The notes below the pieces were generated by a model. It ran no database searches. It was not told the DNA's origin and saw only the letters and a program-made list of their open reading frames with translations. Source: Pseudomonas fluorescens (GTDB lineage Bacteria; Pseudomonadota; Gammaproteobacteria; Pseudomonadales; Pseudomonadaceae). Taken from it: 64,000 bases of DNA. Both the position numbers and the translations under genes were made by a program. Within the stretch, counting starts at the first letter, position 1. Every line of letters starts with the position of its first letter. This document shows, in pieces, positions 53,336 to 61,234 of the stretch. The stretch spans positions 186,001 to 250,000 of the forward strand of contig NZ_CABVHY010000002.1 of assembly GCF_902497875.1 (NCBI RefSeq), written 5' to 3'.

Positions 53336-55018
53336 TTAAAGCGTCGAAAGGAAGGTGCTGTTGTTGCGCTGCCATTCGGTGATGTCGACGCGGATGCGCT
53401 TCTTGTCGAGCTTGCCGACACTGGTCTTGGGAATTTCAGTAACAAGCGCGATCTGGCTGGGGATCGCCCACTTGCTCAGGTGCCCTTGTTCAACGAATGG
53501 CTTGAGGTGTTCCTTGAGCTCTTTGGCCTCGATGGCGTGCCCCTCGCGCACCACCAGCAGGGCAAACGGGCGCTCGCCCCATTGCGGATCCGGGATGCCG
53601 ACCACTGCTACTTCGCGTACCGCCGGATGGCGACTGATGAGGTCTTCCAGCGCCAGGGACGACACCCACTCGCCACCGGTCTTGATCACATCCTTGATCC
53701 GGTCGCGAATATCGATCACCCCCATGCTGTCCAGGGTGGCCACGTCACCGGTGTGCAACCAGCCGCCAGCCCAGAGTTCGGCGCCCTTCTGCGGTTCGCG
53801 GAAATAACCCTCCGTCAGCCATGGCGCACGCAGCACCAGCTCGCCCTGGGACTCGCCATCGGCCGGCAGGAAGTTGCCCTCCGGATCGACAATAGCCGCT
53901 TCCACCAAGGGCCCGGGCACCCCGGCCTTGATTCGATAAGTGGTGCGTTCGTCTTCGGTACCGGCCATCAGCTCGTCATTGAGGTGCGCGCAGGACACCA
54001 ATGGGCCGGTCTCCGACATACCATAAGCGGCAGTCAGTTGTATGCCCTTGGCCTTGGACGCTTCGTACAGCGCACGGTTGAGGGCGCTGCCGCCGATGAC
54101 TATTTTCCAGCCGCCGAAGTCGGTGCCCTGAGCCGCCTTGGAATTGAGCAACATCTGCAGGATGGTTGGCACGCAGTGAGAGAACGTGACCTTTTCCTTG
54201 CGCCACAACTCCACCAGGAATTCCGGATCGTAACGGCCGGGATAGACCTGCTTGAGCCCGAGCATGGTCGCTACGTATGGCAAGCCCCAGGCGTGCACAT
54301 GGAACATTGGGGTGATCGGCATGTACACGTCGCTGGTGCCCAGCAGCCGCACGCTGTCGATGCTGCCCATGATCGTCGACACACCCATGGTGTGCAGGAC
54401 CAGTTGCCGATGGGTGAAATACACCCCTTTCGGGTTACCCGTGGTGCCGGTGGTGTAGAACGTGGTCGCGACCGAGTTCTCGTCGAAGTCTTCGAAGGTG
54501 TATTGCGGGCTGGCGGCGGCCAGCAATTGCTCATACTCGCCGATCAGATTCGGCAGGTCGGCGGTTTTTTCCGCCCCATCGGTCAGCAGCAGGGTCTTCT
54601 CGACCGTGGTCAACTGCCCGGCTATCGCCTGGTAAAGGCCCGTGAACTCACTGTTGACCAGCACGAAGCGGTCCTCGGCGTGGTTCATGGTGTAGAGAAT
54701 CTGATCGGGTGACAGGCGCACGTTGATGGTGTGTATCACTGCGCCGATCATCGGGATAGCGAACATGCACTCCAGGTAGCGATGGCTGTCCCAGTCCATC
54801 ACCGCCACGGTGTCACCGGCCTTGACCCCGGCTGCCGTCAAGACGTTGGCCAGCCGCGCGACACGCTCGATGAGGGTCGGGTAGCTGTAGCGCAGTTGAT
54901 CGCGGTAGACGATCTCGCGGGTCTTCTCGTAACGGCTGCCGGACATCAGCAGCCGCTTGATCAACAGCGGGTATTGATAAGCGCCTTCGGCTGGCGGGAT
55001 AACGCGAGTCTGCAACAT
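53336..55018 (-). CDS. Fatty-acid/acyl-CoA ligase (AMP-forming)
   Basis: The 560-residue enzyme activates a carboxylic acid to an acyl-CoA through an acyl-adenylate. It shows the P-loop TFYTTGTTGNPKGV near residue 190, HVHAWGLPYVATML, YGMSETGPLVS, GGWLHTGDVATLD, the hinge DRIKDVIKTGGEWVSS, and the catalytic Lys motif KTSVGKLDKKRIR. It resembles medium/long-chain fatty acid ligases (AlkK type). It lies just upstream of the DUF1302-DUF1329 pair on the same strand, with a 336-base gap, which suggests joint use of a fatty-acid-like or alcohol-derived compound. Confidence 0.93.
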   Translation of the reverse strand: MLQTRVIPPAEGAYQYPLLIKRLLMSGSRYEKTREIVYRDQLRYSYPTLIERVARLANVLTAAGVKAGDTVAVMDWDSHRYLECMFAIPMIGAVIHTINVRLSPDQILYTMNHAEDRFVLVNSEFTGLYQAIAGQLTTVEKTLLLTDGAEKTADLPNLIGEYEQLLAAASPQYTFEDFDENSVATTFYTTGTTGNPKGVYFTHRQLVLHTMGVSTIMGSIDSVRLLGTSDVYMPITPMFHVHAWGLPYVATMLGLKQVYPGRYDPEFLVELWRKEKVTFSHCVPTILQMLLNSKAAQGTDFGGWKIVIGGSALNRALYEASKAKGIQLTAAYGMSETGPLVSCAHLNDELMAGTEDERTTYRIKAGVPGPLVEAAIVDPEGNFLPADGESQGELVLRAPWLTEGYFREPQKGAELWAGGWLHTGDVATLDSMGVIDIRDRIKDVIKTGGEWVSSLALEDLISRHPAVREVAVVGIPDPQWGERPFALLVVREGHAIEAKELKEHLKPFVEQGHLSKWAIPSQIALVTEIPKTSVGKLDKKRIRVDITEWQRNNSTFLSTL

Positions 55019-55162
55019 ATGAATCCCTTTTGTGACTGCACGGTCTGGGCTGTAAAGATCTTCACTTTAGAGCCCCTTGATGACCGCTAAATCAGCCAAA
55101 GGAATGATTTGCAGGGTGTACAAATGCCGGCTTTGCGCCAGCACTTATTTCCGCTAGCGCAG

Positions 55163-55792
55163 TCAATGCATCTCGGTGAACGCCAGCTTCACGCCAATGG
55201 CAATCAGCACCGCGCCCATGGTCCGGTCGAACCAGTGGCCCATGCGGGCGAAACCGGCACGTACCCGTTGCTGGCTGAACAGCATGGCCACCAGGCAGAA
55301 CCAGAACCCGGTCGCCACGGCCAGGTACACCCCATAGCCCGCCTGGATTGCCAGCGGCGTATGCGGATTGATCACCACGGTGAACAACGACAGGAAGAAC
55401 AAGGTCGCCTTGGGGTTCAGGCCATTGGTCACGAAACCCGACGTAAAGGCGCCACGGGCCGTGCGCTCGCCGGCTTCCTGGTGCAGGTCGTCAGTCGCCG
55501 GTTTCGCCGGTTGCGCGCGCAACGCCTTGAAGCCGATGTACAGCAGATAGGCGGCCGCCAGCCATTTCAGGGCATTGAACAGGACAATTGACTGCGACAC
55601 GATCAGGCCGATCCCCAGCAACGAATAACCCACGTGCAGGAAGATCGCCGTGCCGACGCCCAACGCCGTCCAGGTGCCCGCGCGGCGACCGTGGGTCACG
55701 CTTTCGCGAACCACCACGGCGAAGTCCGGGCCCGGGCTGGCAACGGCGAGCAGGTGAATAAGGGCGACGGTAAAAAACTCTGTCCAGTACAT
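55163..55792 (-). CDS. LysE/RhtB-family exporter
   Basis: The 209-residue membrane protein, from the ATG at 55792 with AAGGAG upstream, has about six membrane helices and the LysE motif LLAVASPGPDFAVVVRESVTHGRRAG near the start and NGLNPKATLFFLSLF in the middle. Members export amino acids or related metabolites such as threonine and homoserine. The substrate is not known. It is divergent from the 2-hydroxyacid dehydrogenase gene. Confidence 0.92.
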   Translation of the reverse strand: MYWTEFFTVALIHLLAVASPGPDFAVVVRESVTHGRRAGTWTALGVGTAIFLHVGYSLLGIGLIVSQSIVLFNALKWLAAAYLLYIGFKALRAQPAKPATDDLHQEAGERTARGAFTSGFVTNGLNPKATLFFLSLFTVVINPHTPLAIQAGYGVYLAVATGFWFCLVAMLFSQQRVRAGFARMGHWFDRTMGAVLIAIGVKLAFTEMH

Positions 55793-55884
55793 GGGGGCTC
55801 CTTTTGGGCAGGGAGTAACGAATTGTTTCATCTGTTAGGCTCGCCACATTACGCCTTCAGTCAATCCCACAAAAGGTACAGTTG

Positions 55885-56850
55885 ATGAGTAACAATCGCC
55901 GCGCCGTGTTCCTTGACCACACCTCCCTGGATTTGGGTGACCTCGACCTCAGTGCGCTGCGAAACAGCTTCAGCGACTTGCAGCTGTGCGCACAGACCAC
56001 CCCGGATCAGGTGGTCGAACGCCTGCAAGGCGCCAGCGTCGCCATCAGTAACAAGATCATGCTCAATGCCCAGACCCTGGCGGCCTGCCCCGAACTGAAG
56101 CTGATCCTGATCGCCGCCACCGGCACCAACAACGTCGACCTCGATGCCGCCCGCGCCCACGGCATCACGGTGAGCAACTGCCAGGGTTATGGCACGCCCT
56201 CGGTGGCCCAACACACCATCATGCTGCTGCTGGCCCTGGCCACGCGCCTGAGCGACTATCAGAAAGCGGTCGGCGAGGGTCGCTGGCAGCAGGCCAAGCA
56301 ATTTTGCCTGCTGGATTTCCCGATTGTCGAGCTGGAGGGCAAGACTCTTGGCCTGCTCGGGCATGGCGAGCTGGGCAGCGCCGTCGCTCGATTGGCCGAA
56401 GCCTTCGGCATGCGCGTATTGCTCGGCCAGCTGCCAGGGCGCCCTGCCCGAGCCGATCGCTTGCCGCTGGATGAACTGCTGCCGCAAATCGACGCGCTGA
56501 CTTTGCACTGCCCGCTCAACGAACACACCCGCCACTTCATCAGCACCCGTGAACTGGCGCTGATGAAGCCTGGCGCCTTTGTGATCAATACGGCGCGCGG
56601 CGGCTTGATCGACGAGCAGGCGCTGGCCGATGCCCTGCGCAGCGGTCACCTCGGCGGCGCGGCCACCGACGTATTGAGCGTCGAACCGCCCACTGCCGGC
56701 AACCCCCTGCTGGCCACCGACATCCCGCGGTTGATCGTCACCCCGCACAACGCCTGGGGCAGTCGCGAAGCGCGGCAGCGGATCGTCGGTCAGTTGACGG
56801 AAAACGCCCAAGGCTTCTTCAACGGTGCAGCGCTGCGGGTTGTCAGTTGA
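55885..56850 (+). CDS. D-isomer specific 2-hydroxyacid dehydrogenase (hydroxypyruvate reductase-like)
   Basis: The 321-residue protein has the NAD-binding motif LGLLGHGELGSAVARLAEAFG near residue 155, substrate Arg in NTARGGLIDEQALADAL, catalytic Glu in SVEPPT and catalytic His in TPHNAWGS. The best match is glycerate dehydrogenase/hydroxypyruvate reductase (HprA), but other 2-ketoacids are possible. The ATG at 55885 is preferred to a TTG one codon earlier. It precedes rsmC by 33 bases. Confidence 0.92.
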   Translation: MSNNRRAVFLDHTSLDLGDLDLSALRNSFSDLQLCAQTTPDQVVERLQGASVAISNKIMLNAQTLAACPELKLILIAATGTNNVDLDAARAHGITVSNCQGYGTPSVAQHTIMLLLALATRLSDYQKAVGEGRWQQAKQFCLLDFPIVELEGKTLGLLGHGELGSAVARLAEAFGMRVLLGQLPGRPARADRLPLDELLPQIDALTLHCPLNEHTRHFISTRELALMKPGAFVINTARGGLIDEQALADALRSGHLGGAATDVLSVEPPTAGNPLLATDIPRLIVTPHNAWGSREARQRIVGQLTENAQGFFNGAALRVVS

Positions 56851-56883
56851 TAAACTGCGCACCATTTTTTCAGGGAGCAGACC

Positions 56884-57882
56884 ATGGATCCGCGCAGTGA
56901 AGTACTGCTTCGTCAGGCCGAGTTATTCCAGGGCTCGCTGCTGCTGGCCGGTTTGCCCGCCGATGACTTGCTGGGCAAATTGCCCGACGCCCATGGCTGG
57001 TGCTGGCACGCCGGGGATCAGGCCGCGCTGGATGCACGCTTTGCCGAGCGCAGCCATTTTGGCGTGAATGCGCCGGCTCAAGGCTTCGAAACCGCGGTGC
57101 TGTTCCTGCCCAAATCCAAGGACCTGACCGACTACGTGCTGAATGCCCTGGCCTCGCGCCTAGCCGGCCGCGAGTTGTACCTGGTGGGGGAAAAGCGCAG
57201 TGGTATCGAAGGCGCGGCCAAGCAACTGAATCCCTTTGGCAAACCGCGCAAACTCGACAGCGCGCGGCATTGCCAACTCTGGCAAGTCACCGTGGCCAAT
57301 GCCCCGCAGGCGGTGACCCTGGAGAGCCTGGCGCAGGAGTACGAACTGCCGCTGGCCGAGGGCCCACTGAAAGTCATCAGCCTGCCCGGCGTGTTCAGTC
57401 ACGGGCGCCTGGATCGGGGCAGCGCGCTGCTGCTTGAACACCTGGACAAATTGCCCAGCGGGCATCTGCTGGACTTCGGCTGTGGCGCCGGGGTGTTGGG
57501 CGCGGCGGTCAAACGGCGCTATCCGCATAACACCGTGACCCTGCTCGACGTCGATGCGTTTGCCGCGGCCAGCAGTCGCCTGACCCTGGCTGCCAACGGC
57601 CTGGAAGCCGAGGTGCTGACCGGCGACGGAATCGATGCCGCCCCCATGGGTTTGAGTGCGATTTTGAGCAACCCGCCGTTCCATGTCGGGGTCCATACCG
57701 ACTATCACGCGACAGAAAACTTGCTGCGAAAAGCAGCCAAACATCTGAAAAACGGCGGCGAACTGCGCTTGGTCGCCAACAGTTTCCTGAAGTATCAACC
57801 CTTGATCGAAGAGCACCTTGGTGTGTGTGCAATCAAGGCTGAAGGGCAAGGCTTCAGAATCTACCGGGCCAAGCGTGGGTAA
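56884..57882 (+). CDS. rsmC: 16S rRNA (guanine1207-N2)-methyltransferase
   Basis: RsmC methylates G1207 in the 30S head. The 332-residue protein has the two-lobed structure of the family: an N-terminal degenerate methyltransferase half ([30 protein letters not shown]) and a C-terminal active half with SAM motif [19 protein letters not shown] near 198 and the amino-group methyltransferase motif SNPPFHVG near 260. A ribosome binding site AGGGAGCAG precedes the ATG. Confidence 0.94.
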   Translation: MDPRSEVLLRQAELFQGSLLLAGLPADDLLGKLPDAHGWCWHAGDQAALDARFAERSHFGVNAPAQGFETAVLFLPKSKDLTDYVLNALASRLAGRELYLVGEKRSGIEGAAKQLNPFGKPRKLDSARHCQLWQVTVANAPQAVTLESLAQEYELPLAEGPLKVISLPGVFSHGRLDRGSALLLEHLDKLPSGHLLDFGCGAGVLGAAVKRRYPHNTVTLLDVDAFAAASSRLTLAANGLEAEVLTGDGIDAAPMGLSAILSNPPFHVGVHTDYHATENLLRKAAKHLKNGGELRLVANSFLKYQPLIEEHLGVCAIKAEGQGFRIYRAKRG

Positions 57883-57940
57883 CACCCCTTAGCAAAACAG
57901 GGCTTGCTCAATCGGATTTGCCTAGGCAGAATCCGCTCCG

Positions 57941-58075
57941 TCCTAGGGGAGTAGTCTCCCACGAGCGCCATGCTCGTCCGGCATACGTCAACATACTTGG
58001 TCCTCAGATCATGGCGTATGCGACCCAGAGTCCGCACAGACGGACCGCAGGGTTTGACAAGACCTATGACACGAA
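57941..58075 (+). ncRNA. yybP-ykoY manganese riboswitch (aptamer part)
   Basis: The element shows the conserved GGGGAGTAG at 57946-57954, then GTCAACATACTT near 57987-57998, and GACAAGACCTATG near 58059-58071, which are the invariant parts of the Mn(II)-sensing yybP-ykoY family. The closing helix P1 is formed by GTCCTAGG (57940-57947) and CCTATGAC (58067-58074) with one mismatch. It lies in the 261-base leader of a TMEM165/GDT1-type gene, a known class of manganese exporters controlled by this riboswitch. Ends are approximate. Confidence 0.92.
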
Positions 58076-58139
58076 CACCTTACCCGGGGCGGGAAGGCTG
58101 TACGTGTCATAGCCGTGTCGACCCGCCCCTTAGGAAAAC
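58076..58139 (+). promoter_or_regulatory. Expression platform of the manganese riboswitch
   Basis: Downstream of the aptamer, CTATGACACG (58068-58077, overlapping P1) is exactly complementary to CGTGTCATAG (58103-58112). The Shine-Dalgarno segment CCCCTTAGGA (58126-58135) is complementary, with one bulge, to TCCTAGGGG (57941-57949), the 5' strand of P1. Without manganese the two alternatives could form and hide the ribosome site; with manganese P1 would free it. This is inference from base complementarity. Confidence 0.5.
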
Positions 58140-58143
58140 CCTG

Positions 58144-58728
58144 ATGCTGGATTCTCTACTCGTTCCTACCGCGATCGTTGCCTTGGCCGAAATCGGCGAC
58201 AAGACGCAACTGCTTGCCCTGATTCTCGCCGCGCGCTTTCGCAAACCCTGGCCCATCATTGCCGGTATCGTCGCTGCAACCCTGGCCAACCATGCGGCAG
58301 CGGGTGTGGTCGGTGCCTGGTTCGGCAGCTTCTTCTCGGACGCCACCCTGCACTGGATCCTCGCCGCGAGCTTCGCGGCGACGGCGCTGTGGACCCTGGT
58401 GCCGGACAAGATGGACGACGACGAAGCCAGCACCGCACGCAAATTCGGGCCATTCCTGACTACGCTGATCGCCTTCTTCCTCGCCGAGATGGGCGACAAG
58501 ACCCAGGTCGCCACCGTGATGCTCGCCGCGCAATACCCGGAACTGTGGCTGGTGATCATCGGCACTACTCTCGGCATGCTGATCGCCAACGTGCCGGTGG
58601 TGCTGGCGGGTAACTTCGCAGCGGAAAAGCTGCCCCTGACCCTGATCCGCCGTTTGGCGGCCGCAGCATTCCTCATCCTCGCCATTGTCGCGGTGTACAA
58701 AGCGATGCAGATGAGTGGGTGGGTGTAG
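58144..58728 (+). CDS. TMEM165/GDT1 (UPF0016)-family manganese exporter
   Basis: The 194-residue membrane protein has six helices arranged as two similar halves, each with the family motif E-x-G-D-K-T: EIGDKT at 16-21 and EMGDKT at 115-120, which form the cation site. The central loop is acidic (PDKMDDDEAS). Family members move Mn2+ or Ca2+ out of the cytosol. The manganese riboswitch upstream and AGGA eight bases before the ATG fit a Mn2+ efflux role (MneA type). A longer frame upstream only runs through the riboswitch. Confidence 0.94.
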   Translation: MLDSLLVPTAIVALAEIGDKTQLLALILAARFRKPWPIIAGIVAATLANHAAAGVVGAWFGSFFSDATLHWILAASFAATALWTLVPDKMDDDEASTARKFGPFLTTLIAFFLAEMGDKTQVATVMLAAQYPELWLVIIGTTLGMLIANVPVVLAGNFAAEKLPLTLIRRLAAAAFLILAIVAVYKAMQMSGWV

Positions 58729-58793
58729 GTTCTGCCGAACAAGACATCTCTGTCTGGCGGGTAATTGTGGCTAAGGGGCTTGCCCTAATGCCT

Positions 58794-58868
58794 GTAGGAG
58801 CTGCCGCAGGCTGCGATCTTTTGATCTTCAGTGCCTTTGATGACACCAAAAGATCGCAGGCTACGCCA
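58794..58868. repeat. REP pair (GTAGGAGCTGCCGCAGGC type), right copy decayed
   Basis: The left unit is complete; the opposite unit 25 bases later keeps only AAAAGATCGCAGGCTACGCCA. It lies between the converging exporter and M48 protease genes. Confidence 0.75.
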
Positions 58869-58876
58869 GCAGGCTA

Positions 58877-59695
58877 TCAGGACTTCTTGGCCTTCTGGTA
58901 AAGCGGCATCACCTTCGGAATCGCTGCCCGCAACGAAGCCATCCGGCTGCTGGATGACGGGTGGGTGCTCAGGAACTCTGGTGGTGCACCTTCCGAGGCC
59001 TTGCTCATTTTGGTCCACAGGGTGATGGCCGCATTCGGGTCGTAGCCGGCGCGGGCGGCCAGTTCCAGGCCGATCAAGTCCGCTTCATTTTCATTGCCGC
59101 GGCTGTTGGGCAAGGTCATGCCGTAATTGGCCACGGTGTCCGCCAGCGCGAGGCTGCTCTGCCCCAGGCCGAACAAGGCCCCGGCGCCCTGCTTCGCCAT
59201 CTCGATGCCATAGGCCTTGGACATCGCTTCACGGCCATGCTCGCGCAATGCGTGGGCAATCTCATGGCCCATGATCGCGGCGATTTCGTCGTCGGTGAGT
59301 TTCAGGCTGTCGATCAACCCACTGTAGAAAAAGATCTTGCCGCCAGGACCACAGCTGGCGTTGAGCTCGTCACTCTTGATCAGGTTGACTTCCCATTGCC
59401 ACTGGGCAGCGTCCGGACGGAAATTCGGCGCCTGAGCAATCAGTCGGTCGGCAATGGTCTGGACCCGTTTGGCATCGTTACTGGTCTTGTCCAGCAAACC
59501 TTTGCTGCTCGCCTCCCCCACCGTCTGCTGGTAGGACTGCGCATACATCTTGTTGACCTCGGCGGTCGACAGCATGCTGAACATGTACTGTTTGCGCTCA
59601 ACACCCACTGCGCCGCCACTGGTGGTGTTGACCGACTGACAACCGCTGAGCAGCAAGGCTGCGCTCAGTGCACACAAAACCAATGACTTACTCAT
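58877..59695 (-). CDS. M48-family metalloprotease lipoprotein
   Basis: The 272-residue protein, from the ATG at 59695 with AGGGAG upstream, has a lipoprotein signal (LLLSGCQS, Cys 19) and an M48 zinc protease domain with HEIAH at 144-148 and the third ligand in NENEADLIG (Glu 204). It resembles E. coli LoiP/YcaL, which act in outer-membrane protein quality control in the periplasm. No membrane helix other than the signal is present. It is probably monocistronic. Confidence 0.93.
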   Translation of the reverse strand: MSKSLVLCALSAALLLSGCQSVNTTSGGAVGVERKQYMFSMLSTAEVNKMYAQSYQQTVGEASSKGLLDKTSNDAKRVQTIADRLIAQAPNFRPDAAQWQWEVNLIKSDELNASCGPGGKIFFYSGLIDSLKLTDDEIAAIMGHEIAHALREHGREAMSKAYGIEMAKQGAGALFGLGQSSLALADTVANYGMTLPNSRGNENEADLIGLELAARAGYDPNAAITLWTKMSKASEGAPPEFLSTHPSSSSRMASLRAAIPKVMPLYQKAKKS

Positions 59696-59852
59696 GAATG
59701 CGCTCCCTGAAGACATGGCGCGTATCCTAGGCGGTGATGGGTATCGGCGCCAGATGCAACGGACGTGTAACAGCTGATTTTCGGATTCATCCGCGGAAAA
59801 CCTCACCCAGCTCCATCTGCAATGCCAGTCAGTCAGGCGCGGGGCGCCCCCC

Positions 59853-59953
59853 AAAAGATCGCAGCCTACGGCAGCTCCTACACGGACCGTGTTTTTCCAA
59901 TGTCATTGGTACAACACACATCCCGTAGGAGCTGCCGCAGGCTGCGATCTTTT
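59853..59953. repeat. REP pair (GTAGGAGCTGCCGCAGGC type)
   Basis: Two facing units lie about 43 bases apart in the 284-base gap between the M48 protease and the SRAP gene. Nothing else is seen in the gap. Confidence 0.85.
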
Positions 59954-59979
59954 CGAATGCTCCACGGACTCCAGTCGAC

Positions 59980-60600
59980 TCAACCCGGGGTCAAACACTC
60001 CGGCGCATTGAGCTTCGGATCATTCACTAGGTTGGCCAGCACCCGCTCGCGCAACGGTGCCGGCTCGCTGGCGAGCAACGCCTGCAAGCTGTGCAGCGGC
60101 GTTTGCGGGTTCAGCCAGGCTTCCTGGCCGGCGGCATCGAGAATCAGCGGGCGACGCTGGCTTGAAGCCACCTGAGTGACCACCGCGGTACTCAGCCAGA
60201 CCTGCTCCTGAACCGGATAAGCCTCCCAGATCGCCGCGAAGAACAGCGCCGACCCCTCTCCCGGAGTCAACCAGTACGGACGCTTGCGGGTGGTGCCGCG
60301 CCATTCGTAAAAACCATTGGCCGGCAACAGGCAACGGCGCAAACGAAAGGCCTCGCGAAACATCGGCTGCTCGGCCAGGGTTTCCGCCCGGGCGTGAGCC
60401 GGGGTCCGCGACATGTCGGTCAGCCACGGCGGTGTCAGCCCCCAGCGGGCGCGGGCCAGGTTACGCTGACCGTCGGTCGCGCGCAGGATCAGCACCGAGT
60501 CGTTGGGCGAAATATTCCACTGCGCCTGCTGATCCGCGGGGAATCCTGGCAGGGCTGCGAAAGCGGGGTTCCAGCGAAACAGAGCATAACGTCCACACAT
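59980..60600 (-). CDS. SRAP domain protein (YedK/HMCES-like) with altered active site
   Basis: SRAP proteins cap abasic sites in single-stranded DNA by forming a covalent link through Cys2. This 206-residue protein has MCGRYALF with Cys2, the WGLTPPWL motif, ARAET, and GFYEWRG with the expected Glu (E99). However, the Asn that precedes ARAET in YedK is His here (H69, PAHARAET), and the family His in the HDRRP/HxRMP motif is replaced (SSQRRP, S147). Both positions take part in the reaction, so chemistry may differ. The gene is alone or with the small genes upstream on the same strand. Confidence 0.9.
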   Translation of the reverse strand: MCGRYALFRWNPAFAALPGFPADQQAQWNISPNDSVLILRATDGQRNLARARWGLTPPWLTDMSRTPAHARAETLAEQPMFREAFRLRRCLLPANGFYEWRGTTRKRPYWLTPGEGSALFFAAIWEAYPVQEQVWLSTAVVTQVASSQRRPLILDAAGQEAWLNPQTPLHSLQALLASEPAPLRERVLANLVNDPKLNAPECLTPG

Positions 60601-60636
60601 GGGGCAACACGACTCTAGAACAAAACAAACGCCAGC

Positions 60637-60897
60637 CTAACAGACCAGAACGCCAGAAAAGCTTTCCGGTTCATCCCCCGGCAGCGGCGCCGCGGCATTG
60701 TACGCGGCGATCAGTTCCCGTGCGTATTGCGCCTGGTCGTTATCCACCGCCAGACCGAGCAGACCGAACACCGGCAACTCACCGGCCCCACCCAGCAGAT
60801 CGCCACCCACCAAATGCGCTTCCACGCCTTCGCTGGCGAGCATGCCTTGCAGCAACTCGCCCTCCATCAGGTTTTCCGGTTCGTAGATTCGCTGCAT
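60637..60897 (-). CDS. DUF2007 small protein
   Basis: The 86-residue protein starts at 60897 with a G-rich AGGGGGG before it. It has the pattern of DUF2007 (putative signal-transducing/PII-like fold): MQRIYEPENLMEGELLQGMLASEGVEA, then GGAGELPVFGLLGLAVDNDQAQYARELI. Function is unknown. It follows the CPXCG gene by 13 bases, so the two are probably one transcript. Confidence 0.85.
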   Translation of the reverse strand: MQRIYEPENLMEGELLQGMLASEGVEAHLVGGDLLGGAGELPVFGLLGLAVDNDQAQYARELIAAYNAAAPLPGDEPESFSGVLVC

Positions 60898-60910
60898 GCA
60901 GCCCCCCCCT

Positions 60911-61093
60911 TCACTCGTTTTCAGTGCGAACGTCGAGCATCCATTCATGACCATCGGTTTGCAGCGTGAATACAATCGGCCGGCAGCACACCGGACAGTC
61001 CTCAATGTACTGCTGATCACCGCCGGAAAGGTCGAGTACAGCCTCGACCGTTTCACCGCAATAAGGGCAGTCGTAGTGGGCAGTTTCGAGCAT
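60911..61093 (-). CDS. CPXCG-motif cysteine-rich zinc-ribbon protein
   Basis: The 60-residue protein has two Cys pairs, CPYCG at residues 9-13 and CPVCC near 33-37, spaced as a zinc ribbon, with the family segment [25 protein letters not shown]. Function is unknown; small zinc ribbons often mediate protein or nucleic-acid contacts. It is divergent from the acyltransferase gene with 141 bases between them. Confidence 0.88.
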   Translation of the reverse strand: MLETAHYDCPYCGETVEAVLDLSGGDQQYIEDCPVCCRPIVFTLQTDGHEWMLDVRTENE

Positions 61094-61234
61094 CGCGGTC
61101 TCCCGAGTGACTTGTGCGTATAATCGCCGGTCTATTTGCCGGGCTATTTTTGTTTGAGCTTACTTTTCAGACCGTGCCCGGCTACCTTTTGATCCAGACC
61201 TTTTACTTACCCTAGCCGTTTCTAACAAGAGAGC

